A DNA stretch of 64,000 bases from the NCBI RefSeq assembly GCF_018492665.1, contig NZ_JAFVME010000012.1:1-64000 (forward strand), read 5' to 3'. The DNA comes from Pedobacter sp. B4-66 (GTDB lineage Bacteria; Bacteroidota; Bacteroidia; Sphingobacteriales; Sphingobacteriaceae). Below, piece after piece: positions 16,192-25,611 of the stretch. The notes below the pieces were generated by a model, which worked only from the letters and a program-made list of their open reading frames with translations, was not told the DNA's origin and ran no database searches. A program made the position numbers and the translations under genes. Each line of letters starts with the position of its first letter. Position 1 is the stretch's first letter.

Positions 16192-16778
16192 AGAAATTAA
16201 ATAAACGCAACTCACTATTAATTGTAATATTTACCCTTACGGCCAATATGGTTATGGGTCAATATTCTACAAAGGATTTTCTCTCGCATAAAATAATTGT
16301 TAACCACGATAATTATACCATAGTAGCATATGTTAAGCCTACGAATCAGATTTATGTAGAATCGGATCGGCTCTATTATTGGTTTTCTACTAATTCAATT
16401 AAATCTACCCAAGGTGGTTATAGTGGTAAGTTATTAAACGGTGGTTATCAAGAGTTTTTTCACAATAAAAATTTAAAAGAATTAGGCGCATTTCGTGCTG
16501 GTTTAAAGTCGGGTAAGTGGAAATTCTGGGATGAAACAGGTAAACTAAAAGAAGAATGTTATTGGGACTCTGGAAAAAGGAATGGCACTTATTCAAAATA
16601 TGACTCACTAGGAAGGCTATCTGAAAAGGGAAAATACCGCAATGACCTGTTGAATGGCAAACAAACTCGATTGATAGGAGATTCTACTAACATAGTATAT
16701 TACAAAAAGGGAAAGATCACTCCAAAGCCCCATATTCTTCCAAAATTTATAACAAACATTTTTTCAAAAAGCAAATAA
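16188..16778 (+). CDS. MORN-repeat secreted protein inside the secretion operon
   Basis: 196 residues with a signal peptide (ending ANMVMGQ). From about 78 to 170 it has toxin-antitoxin YwqK-like/MORN repeats: GFRAG-like turns such as 'GAFRAGLKSGKWKFWDETGKL', 'GKRNGTYSKYDSLGRL' and 'GKYRNDLLNGKQ'. It overlaps the previous gene by 4 nt and the next by 1 nt, so it is cotranscribed and probably coupled. MORN proteins are not standard T2SS parts. It could be an accessory or a recent cargo gene. Confidence 0.65.
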   Translation: MKKLNKRNSLLIVIFTLTANMVMGQYSTKDFLSHKIIVNHDNYTIVAYVKPTNQIYVESDRLYYWFSTNSIKSTQGGYSGKLLNGGYQEFFHNKNLKELGAFRAGLKSGKWKFWDETGKLKEECYWDSGKRNGTYSKYDSLGRLSEKGKYRNDLLNGKQTRLIGDSTNIVYYKKGKITPKPHILPKFITNIFSKSK

Positions 16779-18013
16779 TGATTAAAGCTGCTGCGCTTTA
16801 TATTGTTATTATTGTTTCCCTGCTCATCGCAGTGATCTCAGCCTCTTTATTAACGATTGCTTTTTTTTATCGACTTGAGATTCAAAAGAAAATCAGAATG
16901 GATAAGTTAATGACGAATCTCGAGTCGGGTACTGCTATTTTGCTTTCTGAAGGTTTTAAGAAGTATGACGAAGAGCTAACCTTAGACTTATATGTAGACC
17001 AAAAGGACAGCTTGGTTTTAAGTAAGACTAGGTGGGGCATCTTTGACCTTCAGCTTTTAAAGGCATTTGAATTAAAGGATACTTTAAAGCGCTCCTTTCT
17101 TAGTGGAGGCATTTTTACAGATCAAAGTGCTATTTATCTGGCCGATGAAGACAGACCATTATCTGTCAGTGGGAACACTCAAATCACTGGAAATGGCGAA
17201 TTGCCTAAGGCAGGACTAAAGCAAGCCTACGTAGACGGAAAACCGTACGAGGGCAAGGAATTAATTAAGGGTACAATTAAAGAAAGTGGAAGAGAGCTCC
17301 CTACATTGAATACTGAGCTTCTTGATAAAATAACAACTTATTTAAAGCCGACAGGAGGATTGCTGTTTGAGGCCAAAGATTCTATTGTTAATTCCTTTTT
17401 CAATAAACCGCTCGTTTATAAATTGCGTTCCGACCAACAGTATATTGATGATGTTAAAATCCGGGGAAATGTGATTTTGCTCTCTGATACCACCATTAAT
17501 ATTGGAGCAACTGTCGATTTGGAAGATGTGCAGATTTATGCCAGGGCAATTGTCGTGGAATCGGGTTTTAAAGGCAATTGCCAACTTTTCGCAACAGATT
17601 CCATTGTTATTGGAAAGGATTGTAACTTCCTTTATCCTTCTTTTGCAGGAGTATTTAAACCAGATAGTTCTAAAATTCAGGCGAGGATAAAAATAGATTC
17701 AGCGACTCATTTTTCAGGAATACTGCTGGGATACGAGGCAAAGCGTAGCGACTTGCAAACCATGATTTCTCTAGGTAAAAATACCCTTGTCAACGGAGAA
17801 GTATATGCCGGTTATATCAAAATAGAACGTACTGTAAATGTTCAAGGAAAAGTATCAGCCAATAGGTTTATTATGCAAACGCCGACAACACTTTATGAAA
17901 ATTACCTGATCGACATTACCTTGAACCGTAAATTGTTAAGTAAATATTACCTGAGTTCTCCTATATTTAAGCGAGACAAGTGGGATCAAAAAATCCTGAA
18001 ATGGCTAAATTAA
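16778..18013 (+). CDS. GspK/PilX-like protein with bactofilin-like C-terminus
   Basis: 411 residues. The first 32 residues are a hydrophobic helix (YIVIIVSLLIAVISASLLT) like a minor pilin or anchor, without a clear prepilin cleavage motif. The middle (about 200-370) has regular beta-strand repeats (IRGNVILLSDTTINIGATVDL..., ARAIVVESGFKGNC, VNVQGKVSANRF) that resemble a right-handed beta-helix of the bactofilin/polymer-forming kind. It lies where gspK or pilX lies in related operons and overlaps the next gene by 13 nt. Role in pseudopilus tip assembly is inferred. Confidence 0.55.
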   Translation: MIKAAALYIVIIVSLLIAVISASLLTIAFFYRLEIQKKIRMDKLMTNLESGTAILLSEGFKKYDEELTLDLYVDQKDSLVLSKTRWGIFDLQLLKAFELKDTLKRSFLSGGIFTDQSAIYLADEDRPLSVSGNTQITGNGELPKAGLKQAYVDGKPYEGKELIKGTIKESGRELPTLNTELLDKITTYLKPTGGLLFEAKDSIVNSFFNKPLVYKLRSDQQYIDDVKIRGNVILLSDTTINIGATVDLEDVQIYARAIVVESGFKGNCQLFATDSIVIGKDCNFLYPSFAGVFKPDSSKIQARIKIDSATHFSGILLGYEAKRSDLQTMISLGKNTLVNGEVYAGYIKIERTVNVQGKVSANRFIMQTPTTLYENYLIDITLNRKLLSKYYLSSPIFKRDKWDQKILKWLN

Positions 18014-18366
18014 CAACTGGTAAAGTAAAGGCATCTACCTTGCTTGAGGTAATTGTAGCTATGGTGGTCATTATGGTTGTATTTGTTATTGCAACTGGTA
18101 TTTATACCAATGTAATTAAGTCTTCACCATCCATAAAACAACAACAGGCCAGAGCCTTAGCTTCAGGTCTAATTGAGCAAAGTAAACTAGAACATGACTG
18201 GGCAGGAAAAATTCTGCTTGTAGATAGCATTACGTTACAAAAGGAAGTGGTTCCATATCAGGATTATTCTGATTTGTTGTTGATCACGGTAACAGCCAAA
18301 GAGCGGGGAAGAGAAATTGGCAGAGTGAAACAAATTGTTAACCGCGTTGAGGATGAACATGAATAA
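18001..18366 (+). CDS. Minor pseudopilin (GspI-like)
   Basis: 121 residues from the ATG at 18001, chosen because the longer start at 17980 would add residues ahead of an already complete leader. The prepilin motif is KASTLLEVIVAM: cleavage predicted after Ala with Glu at +5, then a hydrophobic N-terminal helix (VIVAMVVIMVVFVIATG). The short globular part fits GspI-type minor pseudopilins. It overlaps both neighbours. Confidence 0.75.
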   Translation: MAKLTTGKVKASTLLEVIVAMVVIMVVFVIATGIYTNVIKSSPSIKQQQARALASGLIEQSKLEHDWAGKILLVDSITLQKEVVPYQDYSDLLLITVTAKERGREIGRVKQIVNRVEDEHE

Positions 18367-18826
18367 GAAGCTACCTGCCTTTACATTAATGGAAGTAACC
18401 ATTGCGATGCTGATTGCTGCCATTGCGATTGCAATCACATTTACCACCTATCGGATTGTAAGTGGCGCTTATTTTAATTTCAGCAAAAAGCAGGAAGTGG
18501 TTGCAACCCTGACTACAATGGATAAATTGCTGAAGAAGGATTTTCTCAATGCTAAAAGTATTGTTAAAACCGCAGATGGGGTTTTTCTTGAACTGGATAA
18601 GGGGATTGTTATCTATAGTTTTAAAGATAGTTATGTGCTAAGGGATCAGTTTTCTTTACGAATAGATACCTTTAAGCTTAAGGTTAATGAGCTTGATTTT
18701 TCATTTGAAAAGGACGTAGTTGAAGAAGGCAAAGAAGTAGATCAATTGAATTTTAAAACACAATTGGAGGGTGATTTCATTCCCCTACAGTACCAGAAAA
18801 TATATAGCGCTCAAGATTTATTTTAG
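18353..18826 (+). CDS. Minor pseudopilin (GspJ-like)
   Basis: 157 residues from 18353 (a second ATG at 18359 is equally possible). The leader reads MNKKLPAFTLMEVTIAM with Ala at -1 and Glu at +5, then a long hydrophobic helix (about 16-36). The rest is beta-rich, as in GspJ/PilW-like proteins. It overlaps the previous stop and lies 5 bp before gspF, so the two pseudopilins and the platform protein are coupled. Confidence 0.75.
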   Translation: MNMNKKLPAFTLMEVTIAMLIAAIAIAITFTTYRIVSGAYFNFSKKQEVVATLTTMDKLLKKDFLNAKSIVKTADGVFLELDKGIVIYSFKDSYVLRDQFSLRIDTFKLKVNELDFSFEKDVVEEGKEVDQLNFKTQLEGDFIPLQYQKIYSAQDLF

Positions 18827-18831
18827 TAATT

Positions 18832-19971
18832 ATGCCATCAATAGACATATCCCGATATCAGAAAAAGAAACAGCCAAAAGGTAAGCCTGAGGGGAATGAC
18901 CTATTTGCATTTTTAAACAAGGACATTAGTTTTGGAAGCACGCAAGTTTCTGATAAGAAAAAAGAAGGACTGTATGTTGAGCTTAGTACCTTGTTGCTTT
19001 CAGGAATTGATCTGAGAACTTCACTAGAATTGATTCTTGTAGATCAGGAACAAGCAAAAGATAAGGCTTTATTTGAGGGAATAAGACAAAGAATTTTATC
19101 GGGGTTGGCATTGTCAGAGGCGTTAAGAGAAACAGAGAGGTTTAGTGATTACGAGTATTACAGCATTCGCATAGGGGAAGAGACAGGGAAGCTTGGAGAA
19201 GTATTGACTGATCTGGCTAAATATTATAAAAGTAAAATCCAACAACGTAGAAAAATAGTAAGCGCAGTTACTTATCCTGCAATTGTATTGCTTTCTTCTG
19301 TCGGAGCCGTGTTCTTTATGATCAAATTTGTCGTGCCAATGTTTGCCGATGTGTTTTTAAGGTTTGGAGGAAAGCTGCCATGGATCACTGCTGCAATCAT
19401 TAGTTTTTCCGGTTGGTTCGATAGGTACTTTGTTTTTGTGATGCTTTTCTTTGCTGCCTTGGTGGTTGTATACTTCATAAAGCGAAAGTCTAATTGGTTT
19501 AGAGATATCTCGTCCAGGGGGTTGTTAAAAATTCCTGTGGTGGGAGATTTGGTTAAGAAAATATACCTTGCCCGCTTTGCAAATACCATGCGTTTATTGG
19601 TGAGTACAGATACACCACTGTTGCGCTCCATTGCCTTGGTACGGCAAATGATTAATTACTATCCTATTGAAACCTCACTCTTAAAAGTGGAACAGGATAT
19701 TCTGCATGGTGAATCCCTGCATAAGAGCTTGGCAGCATTCGATTTTTATCCGGCCAAAATGATTCAATTGATTAAGGTTGGGGAAGAAGTAAACAGAATG
19801 GATTATTTTTTTGAGAAAATCGCTACTCAATATACTGAGGAGGTGGAATATAAAACAAATACCATCAGCAGTTTACTAGAGCCTTTGATTATCATCTTTC
19901 TGGGATTGGTAGTTGGGGTAATTCTTATTGCAATGTATTTGCCTATGTTCCAGATGAGCAATAGTTTTTAA
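18832..19971 (+). CDS. gspF: Type II secretion/pilus platform protein GspF
   Basis: 379 residues. Two GspF cytoplasmic helical domains (about 45-145 and 245-345) alternate with three membrane helices (about 145-172, 185-215, 348-372). Family signatures are visible: 'EALRETERFSDYEYYSIRIGEETGKL', 'LLSTDTPLL'-like (VSTDTPLLRSI) and 'LIKVGEE' followed by the C-terminal LEPLIIIFLGLVVG helix. GspF is the inner-membrane platform that works with the GspE ATPase encoded at 36528-37958, 16.6 kb away. Last gene of the first operon half. Confidence 0.93.
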   Translation: MPSIDISRYQKKKQPKGKPEGNDLFAFLNKDISFGSTQVSDKKKEGLYVELSTLLLSGIDLRTSLELILVDQEQAKDKALFEGIRQRILSGLALSEALRETERFSDYEYYSIRIGEETGKLGEVLTDLAKYYKSKIQQRRKIVSAVTYPAIVLLSSVGAVFFMIKFVVPMFADVFLRFGGKLPWITAAIISFSGWFDRYFVFVMLFFAALVVVYFIKRKSNWFRDISSRGLLKIPVVGDLVKKIYLARFANTMRLLVSTDTPLLRSIALVRQMINYYPIETSLLKVEQDILHGESLHKSLAAFDFYPAKMIQLIKVGEEVNRMDYFFEKIATQYTEEVEYKTNTISSLLEPLIIIFLGLVVGVILIAMYLPMFQMSNSF

Positions 19972-20030
19972 AATATTATTTGATCGATAATAATTTATAT
20001 ATTAGTTGTAATTAAATTAACGACTCTAAT

Positions 20031-20072
20031 ATGCGCTTAAACTCACACCTGCCCATTTTGGCGACCTTTTAG
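20031..20072 (+). other. Short leader ORF ahead of the surface-protein array
   Basis: ATGCGC opens a 13-codon frame (MRLNSHLPILATF) 100 bp upstream of the first array gene. It begins like the two longer leader ORFs at 43373 and 46190 (ATGCGCTC) and lies in the same position relative to an operon. Resemblance beyond the first few codons is weak. Confidence 0.25.
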
Positions 20073-20172
20073 GTTTGCCATATTTCTCATAATCTTATTG
20101 TTGATACCTGACGCTACTTTGATGTAAAGTGGTTACGGGTGGTTTAAAACTTATTTCTAAATAACGCCTAAT

Positions 20173-21018
20173 ATGAAAACAAATTCATCTTTAAAAACGG
20201 TAGTGATAATTCTACTAAGCACCATAATTCATTTACCTATAACCAATGCTCAAACCAACATATTCCCAGTTACAGGGAAGACTGGGATTGGTACGATTAC
20301 ACCTGCATCTCAATTGGAAATAGTTGCTCCTGCAATTGTGGGGGGAGAAAGAATTCAGCGAATGAGAGTATCTGATGCTCCCGATGATTATTTGGACGTT
20401 GTAAATGCGACTACTGGGACCTCTATTTTTATCCCAGTGCTTACGGGGAATGTTACTTCTTCAAATAGTACGGCTCTAATGTTGATGGGTCAAACAGATG
20501 CCGCCAATGATAATGGAGTTAGTCCTGTGACCATTTTTGACTCCAGATATGTCGGTTCAAAGATTGAAACTCGTCCTTTGTTCGCCTGGACAAGTTATAC
20601 TTCCCGTTATATGACCATGCTCGCTAATGGGAATCTAGGAATAGGGACTGCTTCCCCTGCTGAGAAACTTTCTGTTAATGGTAAAATAAGAGCTCACGAA
20701 ATCAAAGTTGAAACTAGTGGATGGCCAGATTATGTATTTGCTAAAGGTTATCAATTGACATCATTAGAAGAAACTGAAAAGCACATTAAGGAAAAAGGCC
20801 ATCTTCCAGGCATTCCTTCAGCAGAAGAGGTAAAAGCTAATGGGATTGACTTAGGCGAAATGAACTCAAAGCTTTTAAAGAAAATAGAAGAGTTGACTTT
20901 GTATATGATTGAACAGAACAAGAAAATTGAGCAACAGGAAACTAGAAATATTAAACTGGAAAGCCAAGTTGATGGTCTGATTAAGGAAATTAAAACACTA
21001 AAAACAGAGAAACAATGA
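20173..21018 (+). CDS. Surface fibre-like protein 1 (variable N-terminal part, constant C-terminal module)
   Basis: 281 residues. Layout: signal peptide (1-26), a short NIFPVTGKTGIGT motif, a variable beta-rich middle, a second 'NLGIGTASPAEKLSVNGK' motif, then the constant module starting IRAHEIKVE with WPDYVF at 184-189, followed by LEETEKHIKEKGHLPGI, VKANGIDLGEMN and a C-terminal coiled coil (about 230-281). Such proteins are usually annotated 'tail fiber'; the VGIGT-VNGKIRA segment resembles trimeric phage fibre repeats, so trimerisation is likely. No Peptidase_S74 catalytic pattern is evident. First of nine tandem genes; overlaps the next by 4 nt. Confidence 0.8.
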   Translation: MKTNSSLKTVVIILLSTIIHLPITNAQTNIFPVTGKTGIGTITPASQLEIVAPAIVGGERIQRMRVSDAPDDYLDVVNATTGTSIFIPVLTGNVTSSNSTALMLMGQTDAANDNGVSPVTIFDSRYVGSKIETRPLFAWTSYTSRYMTMLANGNLGIGTASPAEKLSVNGKIRAHEIKVETSGWPDYVFAKGYQLTSLEETEKHIKEKGHLPGIPSAEEVKANGIDLGEMNSKLLKKIEELTLYMIEQNKKIEQQETRNIKLESQVDGLIKEIKTLKTEKQ

Positions 21019-21764
21019 AAAAATCATTCTTAAGTTTTATACTAATTGTAGTATGGTATAACTCTTTTGCCCAAACTAATACTTTTCCAACTAGCGGCAA
21101 TGTTGGTATTGGGACAACAAGTCCTGCGTCTTTAATTCATTTAAATGGAATAACAACTACGAATCCATTAGGTGCTGTTATTCTCACTATACAGGCTGCT
21201 CATAGTGCTGCAACATTGGGTAGTGGTGGTATAATTAAGTTTACAAATAATGTAGCACCTGCAGATGCTGCTGCTATTAAAACACATACAGAGGGGCCAG
21301 GTAAAGTTTCACTCCGATTTCAGACTGGTTATGGCACAGGGACATTGACAGATCGTATGACCATAACCAATGCTGGAGATGTTGGAATTGGTACAATGAC
21401 ACCTAATGTGAAGTTGGCTGTCAATGGAAGCATTCGTGCGCAAGAAATCAAAGTAGAGGCAGCCAACTGGCCTGATTACGTATTTGCAAAGAACTATAAA
21501 CTCCCTTCGCTGAAAGAAACTGAAAATCATATTAAAGAGAAAGGCCATTTACCTGGTATACCTTCGGCAGATGAAGTAAAAGCTAATGGGATTGATCTTG
21601 GTGAAATGAATGCCAAACTCTTGAAAAAAATCGAAGAATTGACGCTTTACTTAATTGAGATTAAGAAAGACAATGAGCTAGAAAAGATAAATAATTCGGA
21701 GCAGAAGAAAATAATTCACCAACAGCAAAAAGACATAAAATACCTTAAATCTAAAATTAAATAA
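21015..21764 (+). CDS. Surface fibre-like protein 2
   Basis: 249 residues with a signal peptide (ending NSFAQ), TFPTSGNVGIGTTSPAS at about 22-40, and a middle rich in Ala/Thr/Gly (about 50-110) unlike its neighbours. WPDYVF is at 152-157; the coiled coil at the end contains runs of Lys/Gln. Translationally coupled to the previous gene (ATGA). Confidence 0.78.
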   Translation: MKKSFLSFILIVVWYNSFAQTNTFPTSGNVGIGTTSPASLIHLNGITTTNPLGAVILTIQAAHSAATLGSGGIIKFTNNVAPADAAAIKTHTEGPGKVSLRFQTGYGTGTLTDRMTITNAGDVGIGTMTPNVKLAVNGSIRAQEIKVEAANWPDYVFAKNYKLPSLKETENHIKEKGHLPGIPSADEVKANGIDLGEMNAKLLKKIEELTLYLIEIKKDNELEKINNSEQKKIIHQQQKDIKYLKSKIK

Positions 21765-21765
21765 C

Positions 21766-22491
21766 ATGAAAAAGGCTCTCATTGGATGTGCACTAATTTT
21801 AATTACAAATCTCTTATATGCTCAAACTAATATATTTCCTGCTACAGGGAATGTGGGTATTGGTACCACTACCCCTGGAGCCGAATTGAGCTTTAAGAGT
21901 ATTACTGTGGGTACAGAGGCAGTAGGTATTACTTGGTATTCAACTTCGCCGCAAACATATGGTATACACAGAACATTGGGTACTTGGGTGGCTCCAGATT
22001 ATCAGCAGCTTCGAGCATCGTGGTCTACCGGAATTGTATTGGATCCTGGTTCGGCATATGGAAAGAGCTATGTGGATATTGTCGGTGGGGGTCTAAGAGT
22101 GACTTCAGGAAATGTAGGTATAGGTACTGTCGATACAAAAGGGTATAAGCTAGCTGTTAATGGAAATATCCGCGCTAAAGAAGTCAAAGTTGAAACTGCC
22201 AATTGGCCGGATTACGTGTTTGCAAAGAATTATCGCTTGCCTTCTTTAACTGAAACTGAAAATCATATCAGGGAAAAAGGCCATTTACCTGGTATCCCTT
22301 CCGCAGAAGAGGTGAAAATTAATGGAATTGATCTGGGAGAAATGAATGCTAAGCTTTTGCAGAAAATCGAAGAGTTGACACTACACCTGATAGCATCCGA
22401 AAAGAGAAATTCACTTCAGAACAAAAAGCAACAAGATTTAATCGAACAACAACAAAGGGACATACGATACCTTAAATCTAAAATAAAATAA
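21766..22491 (+). CDS. Surface fibre-like protein 3
   Basis: 241 residues, signal peptide ending LLYAQ. The variable part (about 40-115) contains aromatic-rich strands (ITWYSTSPQTYGIHRTLG). The second GIGT motif here reads GIGTVDTKGYKLAVNGN, the variant also seen in the genes at 43585, 44479 and 45285. WPDYVF at 147-152. The gap to the upstream gene is 1 bp. Confidence 0.78.
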   Translation: MKKALIGCALILITNLLYAQTNIFPATGNVGIGTTTPGAELSFKSITVGTEAVGITWYSTSPQTYGIHRTLGTWVAPDYQQLRASWSTGIVLDPGSAYGKSYVDIVGGGLRVTSGNVGIGTVDTKGYKLAVNGNIRAKEVKVETANWPDYVFAKNYRLPSLTETENHIREKGHLPGIPSAEEVKINGIDLGEMNAKLLQKIEELTLHLIASEKRNSLQNKKQQDLIEQQQRDIRYLKSKIK

Positions 22492-22492
22492 T

Positions 22493-23242
22493 ATGAAAAA
22501 TCTATTTCTTGTGCTAGTCTTATGCCTTATTCATAAACTTTCATTTGCCCAGGGTAATACCTTTCCTGCTACTGGAAACGCCGGAGTAGGGACTACTACC
22601 CCCAGAAGTGCATTTGATGTGGCTAAGTATATACCTAATGGGGCCCTAGGTGCTGTTTTCGGAAGGTTAGCTGAAGGTGATGCTATCGGGATTGGGACAT
22701 TTTTAGGCGTTCAAGGCTATGGAACCGGGACTGTAGACGGCAAGAGCTTTTCTATTATTCATAGTTTTCACGGCGCAATTAACAGTTCAATCGGTTTTTT
22801 AAGAGGGGGATCTGTTGAAGGTGGTTCTATTACATTTAGTACAAGCTCTGATATCGAAAGAGTAAGGATTAATAAAGATGGTGATGTTGGAATTGGTACT
22901 ACAACACCTAACGCGAAATTGGCGGTCAATGGTAAAATCCGAGCCCAAGAAATCAAAGTTGAAACTGCCAATTGGCCGGATTATGTGTTTGCAAAGGGGT
23001 ATCAATTGCCATCATTGCAAGAAACTGAGCAATATATTAGAGATAAAGGCCATTTGCCTGGTATTCCTTCAGCAGAAGAAGTAAAAGCCAATGGGGTTGA
23101 TCTTGGAGAAATGAATGCAAAGCTTTTAAAGAAAATAGAAGAGTTGACTTTGCATTTGATCGAATTAGAAAAGAAAAATGAAAGGCAAGAGAAGTTAAAT
23201 CAAGAATACCAAGAAGATATCAAAAACCTAAAATTTAAATAA
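22493..23242 (+). CDS. Surface fibre-like protein 4
   Basis: 249 residues, signal peptide ending LSFAQ. Variable part about 40-120, Gly-rich with hydrophobic strands (GTFLGVQGYGTGTVDGKSF). WPDYVF at 161-166. Its constant module shares long identical nucleotide runs with the gene at 24028 (for example around 23095-23155 versus 24603-24663). Confidence 0.78.
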   Translation: MKNLFLVLVLCLIHKLSFAQGNTFPATGNAGVGTTTPRSAFDVAKYIPNGALGAVFGRLAEGDAIGIGTFLGVQGYGTGTVDGKSFSIIHSFHGAINSSIGFLRGGSVEGGSITFSTSSDIERVRINKDGDVGIGTTTPNAKLAVNGKIRAQEIKVETANWPDYVFAKGYQLPSLQETEQYIRDKGHLPGIPSAEEVKANGVDLGEMNAKLLKKIEELTLHLIELEKKNERQEKLNQEYQEDIKNLKFK

Positions 23243-23273
23243 TTTACAAATGCTTCAAAATGGAAAATACCAA

Positions 23274-24026
23274 ATGAGAAAAACTATAATTATGTTTTTA
23301 CTCGGAATTGTTGTTGGGAATGGTAGTGTGTTTGCTCAAACTTTACAAATAGTTACAGACAATGGCAATACGACCAGCAATGGTATTACCTTAGGAAGTG
23401 GCTATACCAATTCAAAATTAAATGTAAATGCAATTGGTGTTGACACTAATAATTCTACAGATGTTACAATGATTGTTGCAAATCAAAAATATAACTCGAC
23501 TCATCAGAGTGGGGAGAATAGAATTGTTTTTGCTTGGGGCAATCATTGGGCTGCGGCTATTGCTGCATATAAAGAAACAATAAATACTACAGGCTTTAAA
23601 TTTTTCACGGAACATGGATTCAATGTGCCTATAGAACGAATGCGTATTACCTCACTCGGTAACGTGGGAATAGGAACAGCAAGTCCATCTGAAAAGCTTT
23701 CTGTTAATGGCAAAATAAGAGCCCATGAGATCAAAGTCGAAACTGCCAATTGGCCAGACTACGTATTTGCTAAGAATTACAAGCTACCTTCATTGCAAGA
23801 AACCGAGCAACACATTAAAGATAAAGGCCATTTACTCGGTATTCCATCTGCAGAGGAAGTAAAGACTAATGGAGTCGATCTTGGAGAAATGAATTCCAAA
23901 CTTTTAAAGAAAATAGAAGAGTTGACGCTATATCTAATAGACCAAAATAAATTGATTCAAACTCAGCAAAAATTACTTGAACAACAACAAAAAAGTATCG
24001 AAACTATACACTTAAAGCTAAAATAG
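23274..24026 (+). CDS. Surface fibre-like protein 5
   Basis: 250 residues from 23274, where a typical signal peptide starts (MRKTIIMFLLGIVVG, ending VFAQ); the ATG at 23250 would add eight polar residues. The N-terminal motif differs from genes 1-4 (LQIVTDNGNTTSNGITLG) and matches the gene at 44479 (QQVTENGNSTTKNL). WPDYVF at 160-165. In the module the usual GHLPGI is GHLLGI. Confidence 0.75.
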   Translation: MRKTIIMFLLGIVVGNGSVFAQTLQIVTDNGNTTSNGITLGSGYTNSKLNVNAIGVDTNNSTDVTMIVANQKYNSTHQSGENRIVFAWGNHWAAAIAAYKETINTTGFKFFTEHGFNVPIERMRITSLGNVGIGTASPSEKLSVNGKIRAHEIKVETANWPDYVFAKNYKLPSLQETEQHIKDKGHLLGIPSAEEVKTNGVDLGEMNSKLLKKIEELTLYLIDQNKLIQTQQKLLEQQQKSIETIHLKLK

Positions 24027-24027
24027 A

Positions 24028-24762
24028 ATGAAGAATCTCTGCTTAAAAATATTACCATTGGTTGCGTTATTTCCTTTTATGGCAAGTGGTCAATGGACTG
24101 TTAATGGGTCTAATATTTATAATAATAATACCGGAAATATAGGTATTGGAACAACTAGCCCTGAAACCAAATTACATGTTAATGGCGTAATCAAGTCAAG
24201 CTTTCTCATTTTATCAGAGAACAGTACTACCCTTGGGTATTTCGGAAGAGGATTGCCTACCACTGGCGCATGGAATCAAACTCCTGATGTCTTAGCTTTA
24301 ACTTATATGGGAAGGGATTTTGCCATTGGGGGATGGAGTAAATCCACTGCAGTTTGGAAAGGGGCTGCATTCTATATCAACTCTGATGACGGAAATGTTG
24401 GCATTGGTACGACCGCACCTAAAGAAAAACTATCAGTAAATGGGAAAATAAGAGCGCATGAGATCAAAGTTGAAACTAGTGGTTGGCCAGATTATGTCTT
24501 TGCTAAAGATTATCAATTGCCATCATTGCAAGAAACAGAGCAACACATTAAAGATAAAGGCCATTTGCCTGGTATTCCTTCTGCTGAAGAAGTAAAAGCC
24601 AATGGTGTTGATCTTGGAGAAATGAATGCAAAGCTTTTAAAGAAAATAGAAGAGTTGACTTTGCATTTAATAGAAAGTGAAAAGCATGAAAAGAAGCAGC
24701 AGGCCGAAATAAATGAACTTCGTGAAATGATGACAAGACTTTTAGTAAAAGACAAAAAATAA
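24028..24762 (+). CDS. Surface fibre-like protein 6
   Basis: 244 residues, signal peptide ending MASGQ, then WTVNGSNIYNNNTGNIGIGT, the 'WTxxGxNI' type of start also found at 24784 and 37997. Variable part about 50-120. WPDYVF at 153-158. The coiled-coil end is short and charged (ESEKHEKKQQAEINELREM). Confidence 0.78.
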   Translation: MKNLCLKILPLVALFPFMASGQWTVNGSNIYNNNTGNIGIGTTSPETKLHVNGVIKSSFLILSENSTTLGYFGRGLPTTGAWNQTPDVLALTYMGRDFAIGGWSKSTAVWKGAAFYINSDDGNVGIGTTAPKEKLSVNGKIRAHEIKVETSGWPDYVFAKDYQLPSLQETEQHIKDKGHLPGIPSAEEVKANGVDLGEMNAKLLKKIEELTLHLIESEKHEKKQQAEINELREMMTRLLVKDKK

Positions 24763-24783
24763 CAGTAATAAATTTCTGGAATT

Positions 24784-25611
24784 ATGAATAAACGACTCTC
24801 TATAAGCGCCTCTATTATATTAATGCTCCCAATCCTGGCATGTGCACAATGGACTACTAGTGGTACTAATATTTCTAGCACAAATACCGGGAATGTTGGG
24901 ATTGGAACTGTTAATCCTCAAAGCAGGCTTCATGTGCACTCTGAACTAAGTGGTTTTTCTGCAATTAGCATAGGTTCACCAAATTCTTTGGGAAACATCT
25001 ATGTCCCACTTGGTGCAAGTCCAGGGGGGTACAATATTGATTTTTATACATGGAGAGATATGGAGCCCAATCAAATTGGAGCAAGAATTGGGGCAGAGAG
25101 AATTAATACTTATCAGCCAAATGCCGCTTTAGTGCAGGCTATGGATTTGTCTTTTTCTACCTCATCTGGAATTGCACAAAGTGAATTAGCGGAAAGAATG
25201 AGGATAAGTAATAATGGGAATGTTGGGATCGGCACAGCAAAACCTAATGCTAAGCTCGCAGTTAATGGTAATATCCGCGCTCATGAAATCAAGGTCGAAA
25301 CTGCCAATTGGCCAGACTATGTATTCGCAAAAGATTACCAACTTCCTTCATTGCAAAAAACCGAGCAACACATAAAAGAGAAAGGGCATTTACCAGACAT
25401 TCCTTCGGCTGAAGAAGTGAAGGCCAATGGGGTTGATTTAGGAGAGATGAATGCGAAGCTTTTAAAAAAGGTTGAAGAATTGACACTTTATTTGATAGAT
25501 CAAAAAAAGGAAATACAGTTACAAAGCGAAGAGTTAAAAAGCCAACAGCAAAAATTAAAACAATTTGAAAATCAAATAGAATTATTAAACAATAAAAAGG
25601 ATGAAAATTAG
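24784..25611 (+). CDS. Surface fibre-like protein 7
   Basis: 275 residues, signal peptide ending ACAQ, then WTTSGTNISSTNTGNVGIGT. The variable segment (about 42-140) includes LYVPLGASPGGYN-like strands. WPDYVF at 176-181; the module has KGHLPDI instead of KGHLPGI. A long Gln/Lys/Glu coiled coil ends the protein. It overlaps the next gene by 11 nt. Confidence 0.78.
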   Translation: MNKRLSISASIILMLPILACAQWTTSGTNISSTNTGNVGIGTVNPQSRLHVHSELSGFSAISIGSPNSLGNIYVPLGASPGGYNIDFYTWRDMEPNQIGARIGAERINTYQPNAALVQAMDLSFSTSSGIAQSELAERMRISNNGNVGIGTAKPNAKLAVNGNIRAHEIKVETANWPDYVFAKDYQLPSLQKTEQHIKEKGHLPDIPSAEEVKANGVDLGEMNAKLLKKVEELTLYLIDQKKEIQLQSEELKSQQQKLKQFENQIELLNNKKDEN

